Assembly (NCBI RefSeq): GCF_000240165.1
Contig: NC_017586.1
Span: forward strand, 3,968,001-4,032,000
Length of the DNA stretch: 64,000 nt
Source of the DNA: Streptantibioticus cattleyicolor NRRL 8057 = DSM 46488
GTDB taxonomy: Bacteria > Actinomycetota > Actinomycetes > Streptomycetales > Streptomycetaceae
Direction: 5' to 3'
How positions within the stretch are numbered: the stretch's first letter is position 1; each line of letters opens with the position of its first letter. A program made the position numbers and the translations under genes. The notes under the pieces were generated by a model. It saw nothing but the letters and a program-made list of their open reading frames with translations, ran no database searches and was not told the origin of the DNA. Below, one piece after another: positions 1-8,408 of this stretch.

Positions 1-111
1 ATCCCGCCGCTGAAGGAACTCGGCGTCGCCGCGATCTTCACCCCCGGCACCACCACCGGCGACGTGGTCGACTGGGTCCGCGCCAACGTCCGCCAGCCCG
101 CCGAAGCGTGA
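1..111 (+). CDS. Cobalamin-dependent mutase, B12-binding C-terminus (partial)
   Basis: The window opens inside a reading frame that ends with TGA at 109-111. The 36 visible residues (IPPLKELGVAAIFTPGTT, then a short GDVVDWVR stretch) match the last strand and helix of the B12-binding domain of methylmalonyl-CoA or isobutyryl-CoA mutases, which rearrange acyl-CoA carbon skeletons using adenosylcobalamin. The DxHxxG cobalamin-ligating motif would lie upstream and is not visible. The gene could be the small subunit of isobutyryl-CoA mutase (icmB-like) or the end of a large mutase; the fragment cannot decide. Confidence 0.8.
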   Translation: MPPLKELGVAAIFTPGTTTGDVVDWVRANVRQPAEA

Positions 112-117
112 CCCCAC

Positions 118-141
118 CGGGCCGCACCCCGATGCGGCCCG
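118..141 (+). terminator. Hairpin after the mutase gene
   Basis: A perfect 9-bp inverted repeat (118-126 with 133-141, 6-nt loop) lies 7 nt after the mutase stop codon. It has no T tract, which is usual for Streptomyces terminators. Confidence 0.6.
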
Positions 142-435
142 GCGAGCGACGAGTCCCGCCCCGTCCGGGGCGGGGGCCCCTGTTCGGCCGCACCTGGCCT
201 GGCGTGGCTCCGCCCCTGTCCGGTTTCCGCCCGGCGGCTTGGCTGGGCCGCGTGACGCTGCCCCGTTCGGCTTCGCCCGGACTGCTGGGCCCGTCGCGTC
301 CGGCTCGGGCCGCGCCCGTTTGGGGTCGCCCGGTCTGCATGGGTGCGCCCGGCTTGCTGGGTCCGGGGGCTCAGCCCGCCGGGGTGGCGTTGGCTCGCCC
401 CTGACCGGCTCCGTCGGCCCCGCCCCGCCCGGGGC
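142..435. other. Non-coding spacer
   Basis: I see no convincing gene between the mutase hairpin and the end of the convergent DUF5691 gene. A second stem (CCCGCCCC at 155-162 with GGGGCGGG at 167-174, loop GTCC) could terminate transcription. The rest is GC-rich low-complexity sequence whose open frames look like shadows. Confidence 0.5.
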
Positions 436-2061
436 TCAGCTCGGGGCGGGTGGAGGGGCGAGTTCGGAGAGCATCGCCGCGCGGAGGCGGAGGGTGCTGA
501 CGAGGCGTTGGAAGGCTTCGGTCCAGTAGGCGGTGGCGCCGGGGGAGCCGTCGGGGGGGTCTTCGGGGGTGGCGGTCAGGGGGGTCAGGCGGTTGGCCTG
601 GGCGGGGTCGAGGCAGCGTTCGGCCAGGCCCATGACGCCGCTGAAGCTCCACGGGTAGCTGCCCGCCTCGCGGGCGATCTCGAGGGCGTCGACCACGGCG
701 CGGCCCAGCGGTTCGGCCCACGGCACCGCGCAGGCGCCGAGCATCTGGAACGCCTCGGAGAGCCCGTGGGAGTCGATGAAGCGGGCGACCCATGCCGCCC
801 GTTCGTCCTCCGGCAGGACCGACAGCAGCTTGGCCGGGTCGCCCATCGAGGCGACCACGCCCGCCGGGCCGGGCGGCGGCCCGAGCAGTGCCCGCGCCCA
901 GCCGGGGTCGCGCTGCCGTACCGCCGCCCGGCACCAGGCGGCGTGCAGATCCGGCTGCCAGTCGTCGTCCACCGGCAGCGCGGTGATCTCCTCCGGGCGC
1001 AGTCCGCCGAAGACCCGGGTCCACACCGCCAGCGGCGCCGCCTCCACCAACTGCCCGAACCACCAGGCGCGTTCGCCGCGGCCGGACGGCGGAACGGGGC
1101 TCACCCCGTCACGTTCCATCGCCGCGTCGCAGGCATGCGGCGCGGCCACGGCTATGTGCGGACCGCTCGCGCCGTGGCGCAGGAAGACGCAGCGCACCGC
1201 CCGTTCGCCCATCCGGGCGGCCAGCGCCGAGCCGGGCAGGGCGGCCAGCAGCTCGGCCGCGGTGGCGCGTACGGTGCGGCTGCGGTCGGCGAGCGCCTGC
1301 TCCAGGAAGTCCTCGTCGGCCAGGCTCAGCCCGGTGCGCAGCGAGTCGGCGAACATCAGCCGGTCCTCGGCGCGTTCCCGCTGCCAGGTGGTGCGCAGCA
1401 GGGCGAGGCCGGCCGCCGGGTCGGTGGTGCGCAACCCGCTGAGCAGGGCGACGCGTTCGGCGAAGAGCCCTTCCTCCCACAGTCGCCGGGTGGCCCGCGG
1501 GTCGGCGGCGGCGTCCCCGGCGGCGCTGCGGTTGGCGGCGCGCAGCGCGAACCGCCAGTCGGGGTTGAGCTCGGCCAGCCACAGGGCCCGTGGTCCGGCG
1601 AGGGTGAGCGCGTCGGGGCGCAGGTCGGTACGGGCCCGGGCGGCGTCCAGCAGCGCGGGCAGCGCTTCCTCGGGGGCGCGGTAGCCGTACGCGTTGGCCG
1701 CCGCCAGCCACTGCGGCAGCAGTTCGCCGAGGCTGGGCGCGGTGCCGCGGCGGCCGGCGGACGGACCGGCGCCGGACCGTTCGCTCAGCAGCGCCGCGAG
1801 CCTGCCCCGGGCGGCCTGCGGCACCACCGGCCGGGTGTCCCGGACGGCGGGCCGCGGTCGTACGGCCGCGCGCACCGGACGCGCCCCGGCCCGCCGCCGC
1901 ACCGCGGCCACCGCCGCCGCGTCCAGCAGCGCCACCGCCGGATCGTCCGCCCCGGCGGCCAACCCCGCGGGTATCCGCCGGTCGGTGCCGACGAGCGCGG
2001 CGGAGACCAGCTCGGCCCAGGAGGGCGTGGCCGGCGCCGGGGCGCGTTCGCGGCCGGTCAC
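436..2061 (-). CDS. DUF5691 family protein
   Basis: This 541-residue protein starts at GTG 2061, which overlaps the TGA of the upstream SWIM gene by 4 bp (GTGA), so the two are almost certainly translated together. It resembles the actinobacterial DUF5691 family: an N-terminal WAELVSAALVGTDRR segment, then Ala/Leu-rich helical stretches that look like HEAT-type repeats (for example AELLAALPGSALAARMGER near the middle). No catalytic motif is recognised and no signal peptide or membrane segment is visible, so a cytosolic scaffold or adaptor role is likely but inferred. It is the second gene of the minus-strand half of a divergent locus whose plus-strand half encodes a MoxR ATPase, a DUF5682 protein and a VWA protein. 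Confidence 0.8.
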   Translation of the reverse strand: MTGRERAPAPATPSWAELVSAALVGTDRRIPAGLAAGADDPAVALLDAAAVAAVRRRAGARPVRAAVRPRPAVRDTRPVVPQAARGRLAALLSERSGAGPSAGRRGTAPSLGELLPQWLAAANAYGYRAPEEALPALLDAARARTDLRPDALTLAGPRALWLAELNPDWRFALRAANRSAAGDAAADPRATRRLWEEGLFAERVALLSGLRTTDPAAGLALLRTTWQRERAEDRLMFADSLRTGLSLADEDFLEQALADRSRTVRATAAELLAALPGSALAARMGERAVRCVFLRHGASGPHIAVAAPHACDAAMERDGVSPVPPSGRGERAWWFGQLVEAAPLAVWTRVFGGLRPEEITALPVDDDWQPDLHAAWCRAAVRQRDPGWARALLGPPPGPAGVVASMGDPAKLLSVLPEDERAAWVARFIDSHGLSEAFQMLGACAVPWAEPLGRAVVDALEIAREAGSYPWSFSGVMGLAERCLDPAQANRLTPLTATPEDPPDGSPGATAYWTEAFQRLVSTLRLRAAMLSELAPPPAPS

Positions 2062-3428
2062 AGCGCCACCGCCTCGGGACGTGCCGGGTCGTGGGCCACC
2101 CAGGTGGTCAGCGGGGCGAAGCCGTGGTGGCCCAGGGTGCCGAAGACGGTGACCGGATCGCCGCCGGAGACGGCGGGCAGTCGCCACAGGGAGGGCCGGC
2201 CGATCCGGCGGCGGTCCACCGGGAGCGCCCAGGCGCCGCCCGCGTCGGCCAGCTGCCAGCCGGTCTCGCACGGCACCGGGACCACACCGGCCAGCACCAC
2301 CGGCCACTCCTCCAGCCACGGATCGGCACGCACCGCCTCCCCGTACGCGTCCAGCGCCGCCTCCACCCCGATGCCGGGGGGTACCGGGCCGGGGCCCGGG
2401 GCGCCGTGGCGTGGGCCGAGGGCGGCGCGCAGCCGTATCGCGCCGGGGTGGTAGGCGAGTTCGGCGTCGAGCACCGCGCCGACCGGCAGCGACACCTCGG
2501 GCGGGCGGCCCCGGGCGCCGTAGGAGAGCAGCAGGGCGGGGCGTTCGCCGTCCAGGCCGTGCAGCCAGATCCGGCGGGTCGTCAGCCGTTCGTCGCCCGA
2601 GTCGTGCTGGGCGAGGACGAGCCAGCGGTCGCGCACGGTGCGGCCGGCGAGCAGCCCGGCCGCCTCGACGGTGAAGCCGACGCGGGACCGGACGGTGGCG
2701 GCCAGCGGCCCGGGCAGCGCGTCGCCACGCAGACAGCCGCGGGCGAGGAGGTGGAGCAGGCCGCTCTCCTCCAGCATCCGGGAGGGCCACTCGGTGCCGG
2801 TGTGCGGTATGGCGGCCAACTCCCGTACCCGGGCGGCGAGTCCGGGCGCCTGGGCGTCGACCATGCGGGCGGCGATCTCGTCCCAGACGCGGCCGTCCCG
2901 GGCGTCGGGCGCGGCCAGTCCGGCGCGCAGCCGGTCGGCGAGGCGCTGTTCCAGCTCGGCGGCGCCCGCGGCGACCCGGTGGGCCCGCCGTTCGGCGCGG
3001 CGGCGGGCGGCCTGCGGATCGGCGCGGGCCGTACGGGGGCCGGCGGGGCGGGGCTCCGGGCGGGCGGCGAGCCATGGTGTCACCCATTCGGGTGGTTCGG
3101 CGGCGGGGACGTCCGTACCGGCGTCGCGCGCCCACAGCGACAGCAGGGCGAGGGCGTGTTCGCACGGTGCCTCGCGGCTGCGGCACGTGCAGTGGAACGC
3201 CGGTCCGGACAGGTCGGCGACGGTCTCGTACGGCGGGCCGGAGCCGTCCGCGCACCGTCCCCACACCGTGCCGCCGGCCCCGGGCGCCCGGTCGTCCGAC
3301 GGTGGCGACCAACCCGTGCCGGACCAGGGCCCCGGCTTCCCGAGCCGGTCGCCCACGGTGCGTGAGGCGGCGTCGGGAGCGAGCGCGAGCACCCGCTCCA
3401 CCGGCCACCGCGATGGGGTCTCCTCCAT
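2058..3428 (-). CDS. SWIM zinc finger family protein
   Basis: This 456-residue protein carries a SWIM zinc-binding motif near its N-terminus: Cys80-x-Cys82, Cys89-x-His91 (FHCTCRSREAPCEHAL). SWIM domains bind zinc and mediate DNA or protein contacts. The rest is alpha/beta sequence with no recognised enzyme motif; conserved-looking stretches include VLAQHDSGDERLTTRRIWL. The start is set by ATG 3428, which lies only 7 nt after a clear -10 element (see the promoter at 3436-3458). That leaves no room for a Shine-Dalgarno sequence, so the mRNA is probably leaderless. The TGA overlaps the GTG of the DUF5691 gene. It is divergent from the MoxR-DUF5682-VWA operon and probably functions with it. Confidence 0.85.
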   Translation of the reverse strand: MEETPSRWPVERVLALAPDAASRTVGDRLGKPGPWSGTGWSPPSDDRAPGAGGTVWGRCADGSGPPYETVADLSGPAFHCTCRSREAPCEHALALLSLWARDAGTDVPAAEPPEWVTPWLAARPEPRPAGPRTARADPQAARRRAERRAHRVAAGAAELEQRLADRLRAGLAAPDARDGRVWDEIAARMVDAQAPGLAARVRELAAIPHTGTEWPSRMLEESGLLHLLARGCLRGDALPGPLAATVRSRVGFTVEAAGLLAGRTVRDRWLVLAQHDSGDERLTTRRIWLHGLDGERPALLLSYGARGRPPEVSLPVGAVLDAELAYHPGAIRLRAALGPRHGAPGPGPVPPGIGVEAALDAYGEAVRADPWLEEWPVVLAGVVPVPCETGWQLADAGGAWALPVDRRRIGRPSLWRLPAVSGGDPVTVFGTLGHHGFAPLTTWVAHDPARPEAVAL

Positions 3429-3435
3429 GCCCCTC

Positions 3436-3458
3436 ACGCTACGAGCGGCCACTGACAA
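3436..3458 (-). promoter_or_regulatory. DNA-damage-type promoter (RecA-NDp/PafBC motif) for the SWIM gene
   Basis: Read on the minus strand the sequence is TTGTCAGTGGC, six bases (CGCTCG), then TAGCGT. This matches exactly the LexA-independent damage promoter known from actinobacteria (TTGTCAGTG-N8-TAnnnT, first seen at recA, controlled by PafBC in mycobacteria). The transcript start expected 7-8 nt after the -10 falls on or next to the SWIM ATG at 3428. Damage induction is inferred from the motif. Confidence 0.75.
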
Positions 3459-3507
3459 TGGCCCCGGCAACTGCCCTGACCTGCAAGGACATTGGCGGGC
3501 AGGGCGA

Positions 3508-3530
3508 TTGTCAGTGGCGTGGTGCAAGGT
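3508..3530 (+). promoter_or_regulatory. DNA-damage-type promoter for the MoxR operon
   Basis: TTGTCAGTGGC, six bases (GTGGTG), then CAAGGT. The -35 part is identical to the one facing the other way; the -10 has C in place of the first T. The two TTGTCAGTGG boxes form an 11-bp inverted repeat (3449-3459 with 3507-3517). The leader to the ATG at 3730 would be about 190 nt; I see no other gene in it. Confidence 0.6.
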
Positions 3531-3729
3531 GGATGGCATCCGCGGTCCGCAGGGGTCGGGCGGAACGCGGCCGTGCTTGCGCCATGTCCGCCGAATCGTG
3601 CCGTGCCGCCGGTGAAGTGCCGCCGCCCGCGAGGGAGTCGGCCGTCCGCCGCCGTATCCCGTGACCGCGAACCGTCTCCATTGCCACTTCCGATCCGCGT
3701 TCCGTCCACTCGTTCTCGCTGGGGGAGCC

Positions 3730-4818
3730 ATGACCGAACAGGCCCTGCGGCCACACGCCGAGGACGCCTTCGCCGAGGAGCTGAAGGCGCTCGCCGCCGC
3801 CGACGACCGGCCGCGTCCGCCGCGCTGGAACCTGTCGCCCTGGGCCGTGGCGAAGTACCTGCTCGGCGGCACGCTGCCGGACGGCACCGTGATCACCCCG
3901 AAGTACACCGGTCCCCGGCGCGTCGTCGAGGTGGCCGTCAGCACGCTCGCCACCGACCGGGCGCTGCTGCTGCTCGGCGTGCCCGGCACCGCCAAGACGT
4001 GGGTCTCCGAACACCTCGCGGCGGCGGTCAGCGGTGACTCCACGCTGCTGGTGCAGGGCACCGCGGGCACCCCGGAGGAGGCGATCCGCTACGGCTGGAA
4101 CTACGCCCAGTTGCTGGCCGAAGGCCCGTCCCGGAAGGCCCTGGTACCGGGACCGGTCATGCGGGCCATGGCCGACGGCCGGCTCGCGCGCGTCGAGGAG
4201 CTGACCCGGATCCCCGCCGACGTGCAGGACACGCTGATCACTGTGCTCTCCGAGAAGACACTGCCGATACCGGAGTTGGGCGAGGAGGTGATGGCGGTGC
4301 GCGGGTTCAACCTGATCGCCACCGCCAACGACCGCGACCGCGGGGTCAACGAGCTGTCCAGCGCCCTGCGCCGGCGGTTCAACACCGTGGTCCTGCCACT
4401 GCCCGCAACCGTCGAGGAGGAGGTCTCCATCGTCACCCGCCGGGTCGCGCAGATCGGCCGCGGCATCGACCTGCCGCCGGTGCCGGAGGGGGCGGACGAG
4501 ATCCGGCGCGTCGTCACCGTCTTCCGCGAGCTGCGCGAAGGGGTCACCGCCGACGGGCGCACCCGGGTCAAGTCGCCCTCCGGCACGCTCTCCACCGCCG
4601 AGGCCATCTCCGTGGTCACCGGTGGCCTCGCCCTGGCGGCCCACTTCGGCGACGGTGTGCTGCGCCCCGCGGACATCGCGGCGGGGATGCTCGGCGCGGT
4701 GGTCCGCGACCCGGCGGCCGACCGGCTGGTCTGGCGGGAATACCTGGAGTCGGTGGTGCGGGAGCGGGAGGGCTGGCAGGACTTCTACCGGGCGTGCCGG
4801 GAGGTGACGTCGGCATGA
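3730..4818 (+). CDS. MoxR-type AAA ATPase
   Basis: This 362-residue AAA ATPase is of the MoxR/AAA_5 class, whose members act with VWA-domain partners as chaperones or remodelers. Visible motifs are Walker A GVPGTAKT (residues 83-90), a Walker B-like strand ending RVEEL where the usual Asp-Glu is Glu-Glu, sensor 1 in LIATANDRDRG, and an arginine-finger region LSSALRRRFN. ATG 3730 is preceded by GGGGGAG. It is the first gene of an operon; its stop overlaps the next start (ATGA). The direct VWA neighbour at 7112 is the expected partner. The Glu-Glu may be normal for this subfamily. Confidence 0.9.
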   Translation: MTEQALRPHAEDAFAEELKALAAADDRPRPPRWNLSPWAVAKYLLGGTLPDGTVITPKYTGPRRVVEVAVSTLATDRALLLLGVPGTAKTWVSEHLAAAVSGDSTLLVQGTAGTPEEAIRYGWNYAQLLAEGPSRKALVPGPVMRAMADGRLARVEELTRIPADVQDTLITVLSEKTLPIPELGEEVMAVRGFNLIATANDRDRGVNELSSALRRRFNTVVLPLPATVEEEVSIVTRRVAQIGRGIDLPPVPEGADEIRRVVTVFRELREGVTADGRTRVKSPSGTLSTAEAISVVTGGLALAAHFGDGVLRPADIAAGMLGAVVRDPAADRLVWREYLESVVREREGWQDFYRACREVTSA

Positions 4819-7115
4819 CCGCCCGGACGCGCCCCGCGGACCCGCCGCCCGCCCCGGCCGGCTCCCCGTTGCTGCTCGGGGTGCGCCACCACGGGCCCGG
4901 GTCGGCGCGCGGGGTGCGGGCGGCGCTGGAACGCCACCGGCCGGCGGTGGTGCTGGTCGAGGGGCCGCGCGAGGCGGACGCGGTGGTGGAGCTGGCCGGG
5001 GCGGAGGGCATGCGGCCACCGGTGGCGTTGCTGGCGCACGCGGTGGACGACCCGGCGGTGGCGGCGTTCTGGCCGTTCGCGGAGTTCTCACCGGAGTGGC
5101 AGGCGATCCGCTGGGCGGTGGAGCGGCGGGTTCCGGTGCGCTTCATCGACCTGCCGGCCGCGCACACCCTGGCGTTGCGGCAGGCGCCGCCGGAGGAGGA
5201 CGGCGTACGGGCGGACCCGCTCGCCGTGCTGGCCCGCACCGCCGGGTACGACGACCCGGAGCGCTGGTGGGAGGACGCGGTGGAGCACCGGGCGGGGGAC
5301 GGTGACGTCACGGCGGCGTTCGCGGCGGTGGCCGAGGCGATGACGGTGCTGCGGGGGTCGCCGGGGGAGGGGGACCCGGGGGGTGTGGAGGCCGCCCGGG
5401 AGGCCCACATGCGGCTGCGGATCCGGGAGGCGGTGCGGGAGTTCGGGCACGCGGCGGTGGTCTGCGGGGCGTGGCACGTACCGGCGCTGGCCCGGGCGCG
5501 TCCGGTGACCGCCGACCGGCAGGCGGTGCGGGGGCTGCCGAAGGTGCGGGCCGCGATCACCTGGGTGCCGTGGACCCATCGGCGGCTGACCCGGAGCAGC
5601 GGTTACGGCGCCGGGATCGACTCCCCGGGGTGGTACGCGCATCTGTTCCGGCACGCGGGGCGGGAGCCGGGCGCCGTGCTCGCGGGGTGGCTGACCACGG
5701 TGGCCGGGCTGTTGCGGGAGGAGGACCTGCCGGTCTCCACGGCGCACGTGATCGAGGCGGTGCGGCTGGCGGAGACGCTCGCGGCGCTGCGCGGGCGCCC
5801 GTTGGCGGGGCTGGCGGAGAGCCTGGACGCGGCGCGGGCGGTGCTGTGCGAGGGGTCCGAGGTGCCGCTGGCGCTCGTGCGGGAGCGGCTGGTGGTCGGC
5901 GAGGCGCTGGGCCAGGTGCCGCCCGAGGCGCCGGCGGTGCCGCTCGCCCGCGACCTCGCCCGACTGCAAAGGGCGTTGAGGCTGCGTCCGGAGGCGGCCG
6001 AGCGCCGGCTCGACCTCGATCTGCGCAACGACACCGACGCGCGGCGCAGCCGGCTGCTGCACCGGCTCGCCCTGCTCGGCGTCGACTGGGGGCACCCGGA
6101 TACGTCCCGCACCGGCGGCACGGGCACGTTCCGGGAGAGCTGGCGGCTGCGCTGGGAGCCGGAGTCGGCGGTGCGGGTGGCCGAGGCGGGCGTGTGGGGC
6201 ACCACGGTACGGGCCGCGGCGACCGCGAAGACGCAGGACGCGGCGGGGTCGGCGGCCACCCTCGCCGAGGTCACCGCGCTCGCCGAACGCTGCCTGCCGG
6301 CCGGGCTGCCGGAGGCGCTGCGCACGGTGACACGGGCCCTCGCCGACAAGGCGGCGCTCGACACGGACGTCTCCCAACTGGCCCAGGCGCTGCCCGCGTT
6401 GGTGCGCTCGGTGCGCTACGGGGACGTGCGGGACACCGACGCGGCGGCGTTGCGGGAGGTCGCCGAGGGGATCGCGCTGCGGGTGTGCGTGGGGCTGCCG
6501 CCGGCCTGCGCGGGGCTGGACGAGTCGGGGGCCACGGTGATGCGCGGGCACCTGGACGCGGTGCACGCGGCGGTCGGGCTGCTCGGCGGTGCCGGGCCGG
6601 GGGAGCGGTGGGCGGCCACGCTCGGCGTGCTGGCCCGGCGGGACGCGGCGGTCTCCGGGCTGATCCGCGGCCGGGCGGTCCGCCTGCTGCTGGACGACGG
6701 GAGGCTCACCGCGCCGGAGGCGGAACGGCTGATGGCCCTGGCCCTGTCGCCCGGCACCCCGCACCGTGACGCGGCGGCCTTGATCGACGGCTTCCTGGCC
6801 GACGGCGGCATGCTCCTGGTCCACGACGAACGGCTGCTGGGCCTGGTCGACCGGTGGCTGACGGCGGTCCCGAAGGAGGCGTTCACCGACGTGCTGCCGC
6901 TGGTACGGCGGACGTTCGGGCGGTTCGAGGCCGGGGTGCGGCGGTCGGTGGGGGAGCTGGTGCGCCGCGGCACCGGCGGCGGCGCGGCGCGCGCGGCCGG
7001 GCCGGCGGAGGGCCTGCCGGGGTTCGCCCCTGAGCTGGACGCGGCCCGCGCCGACGCCGTACTGCCGGTGCTGCGGCTGCTGTTGGGACACCGGGAGGAG
7101 GGGGTGACGGCGTGA
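4815..7115 (+). CDS. DUF5682 family protein
   Basis: This 766-residue cytosolic-looking protein belongs to the DUF5682 family, usually found between a MoxR ATPase and a VWA gene, as here. The N-terminal third has a strand LLLGVRHHGPGSARG (about residues 19-33), a VLVEGP strand near residue 50 and a CGAWH motif near residue 217. That spacing of HH, EGP and GxxH recalls the TraB/EreA/ChaN hydrolase-like fold; this is my inference. The C-terminal two thirds are helical and Ala/Leu/Arg-rich. It overlaps its upstream neighbour by ATGA and its downstream neighbour by GTGA, so the three are translationally coupled. No signal peptide or membrane segment is visible. Confidence 0.82.
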   Translation: MTARTRPADPPPAPAGSPLLLGVRHHGPGSARGVRAALERHRPAVVLVEGPREADAVVELAGAEGMRPPVALLAHAVDDPAVAAFWPFAEFSPEWQAIRWAVERRVPVRFIDLPAAHTLALRQAPPEEDGVRADPLAVLARTAGYDDPERWWEDAVEHRAGDGDVTAAFAAVAEAMTVLRGSPGEGDPGGVEAAREAHMRLRIREAVREFGHAAVVCGAWHVPALARARPVTADRQAVRGLPKVRAAITWVPWTHRRLTRSSGYGAGIDSPGWYAHLFRHAGREPGAVLAGWLTTVAGLLREEDLPVSTAHVIEAVRLAETLAALRGRPLAGLAESLDAARAVLCEGSEVPLALVRERLVVGEALGQVPPEAPAVPLARDLARLQRALRLRPEAAERRLDLDLRNDTDARRSRLLHRLALLGVDWGHPDTSRTGGTGTFRESWRLRWEPESAVRVAEAGVWGTTVRAAATAKTQDAAGSAATLAEVTALAERCLPAGLPEALRTVTRALADKAALDTDVSQLAQALPALVRSVRYGDVRDTDAAALREVAEGIALRVCVGLPPACAGLDESGATVMRGHLDAVHAAVGLLGGAGPGERWAATLGVLARRDAAVSGLIRGRAVRLLLDDGRLTAPEAERLMALALSPGTPHRDAAALIDGFLADGGMLLVHDERLLGLVDRWLTAVPKEAFTDVLPLVRRTFGRFEAGVRRSVGELVRRGTGGGAARAAGPAEGLPGFAPELDAARADAVLPVLRLLLGHREEGVTA

Positions 7116-8293
7116 GCGGGGCGGCGGAGGAGACCGTGGACGGGGAGCGGCTGCGGCGCTGGCGGATGGTGCTCGGCGGGGGCGCGGCGGACGGCACGGG
7201 GCGGCTGCTCACCGGGCGGGACGCGGAGATGGACCGGACGCTGGCGGCGTTGTACGGCGGGCCGCAGGAGGCCGGCGGGCCGCCGGGCGACCGGGGAGCC
7301 GGGCTCGGGGCCTCGGCGCCCCGGGTGGCCCGCTGGCTCGGTGACGTCCGCCGGTACTTCCCGGCCTCCGTGGTCCAGGTGATGCAGCGGGACGCCATCG
7401 ACCGGCTCGGGCTGTCCGCGCTGTTGCTGGAGCCGGAGATGCTGGAGGCGGTCGAGGCCGACGTGCACCTGGTCGGCACCCTGGTCTCGTTGCACCACGC
7501 GATGCCGGAGACCACCCGGCGCACCGCGCGGCTGGTGGTGGGCAAGGTGGTGCGGGAGCTGGAGGCGCGGCTGGCGGGCCGCACCCGGGCCGTGCTGGGC
7601 GGGGCGCTCGACCGCTCGGCGCGGGTGGCACGGCCCCGCCACCGCGACATCGACTGGCACCGGACGATACGCGCCAACCTCGGCACCTACCTGCCCGAGC
7701 ACCGCACGGTGGTGCCGGAGCGGCTGGTGGGCCACGGGCGGGCGGCGCGCGGGGTGCGCAAGGAGGTGGTGCTCTGCGTCGACCAGTCGGGCTCGATGGC
7801 GGCGTCGGTGGTGTACGCGTCGGTCTTCGGCGCCGTGCTCGCCTCGATGCGGTCGGTCGCCACCCGGCTGGTGGTCTTCGACACCGCCGTCGCCGACCTC
7901 ACCGACCAGCTCGACGACCCGGTCGACGTGCTCTTCGGCGTGCGCCTCGGTGGCGGTACGGACATCAACCGGGCGCTCGCCCACTGCCAGTCGCTGATCG
8001 GCCGTCCCGCCGAGACGGTGGTGGTGCTCATCAGCGACCTGTTCGAGGGCGGCATACGGGAGGAGATGCTGCGCCGGGTGGCGGCGATGACGGGGGCGGG
8101 GGTGCGGTTCGTGGTGCTGCCGGCGCTCTCCGACGAGGGCGCGCCCGCGTACGACCGGCGGAACGCGGCGGCGCTGGCCGCGTTGGGGGTGCCGGTGTTC
8201 GCCTGCACGCCCGACCTGTTCCCGGAGGTGATGGCGGCGGCGATCGAGAAACGGCCGTTGCCGATACCCGACATGGCGTCGCATCAGGCATAA
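7112..8293 (+). CDS. VWA domain-containing protein (CoxE-like)
   Basis: This 393-residue protein starts at GTG 7112 inside the stop of the DUF5682 gene. A C-terminal von Willebrand factor A domain holds a complete metal-ion site: DQSGS at residues 224-228, a threonine in GGGTDIN, and an aspartate in LISDLFEGG. VWA proteins of this class are the usual partners of MoxR ATPases and probably recruit substrates. The N-terminal half (about 200 residues) is helical, with conserved-looking SARVARPRHRDIDWHRTI just before the VWA domain. It is the last gene of the operon. Confidence 0.9.
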   Translation: MSGAAEETVDGERLRRWRMVLGGGAADGTGRLLTGRDAEMDRTLAALYGGPQEAGGPPGDRGAGLGASAPRVARWLGDVRRYFPASVVQVMQRDAIDRLGLSALLLEPEMLEAVEADVHLVGTLVSLHHAMPETTRRTARLVVGKVVRELEARLAGRTRAVLGGALDRSARVARPRHRDIDWHRTIRANLGTYLPEHRTVVPERLVGHGRAARGVRKEVVLCVDQSGSMAASVVYASVFGAVLASMRSVATRLVVFDTAVADLTDQLDDPVDVLFGVRLGGGTDINRALAHCQSLIGRPAETVVVLISDLFEGGIREEMLRRVAAMTGAGVRFVVLPALSDEGAPAYDRRNAAALAALGVPVFACTPDLFPEVMAAAIEKRPLPIPDMASHQA

Positions 8294-8408
8294 GGCGCCG
8301 TAACGGTGGCAAGGCGGGAAGGGGGGTTGCGGTGCCCCCGGTCGGCCGTGCGAGGATCCATCCGTCACCCGGAACGTGTGTCGATCCGTACGGGAAGGTC
8401 CCCCCACC

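Noticed and set aside
343-2454. 703-codon plus-strand frame antisense to DUF5691 and the SWIM gene
   Set aside because: Gly/Arg/Pro-rich shadow frame caused by high GC; the minus strand carries the family-like proteins with coupled starts.
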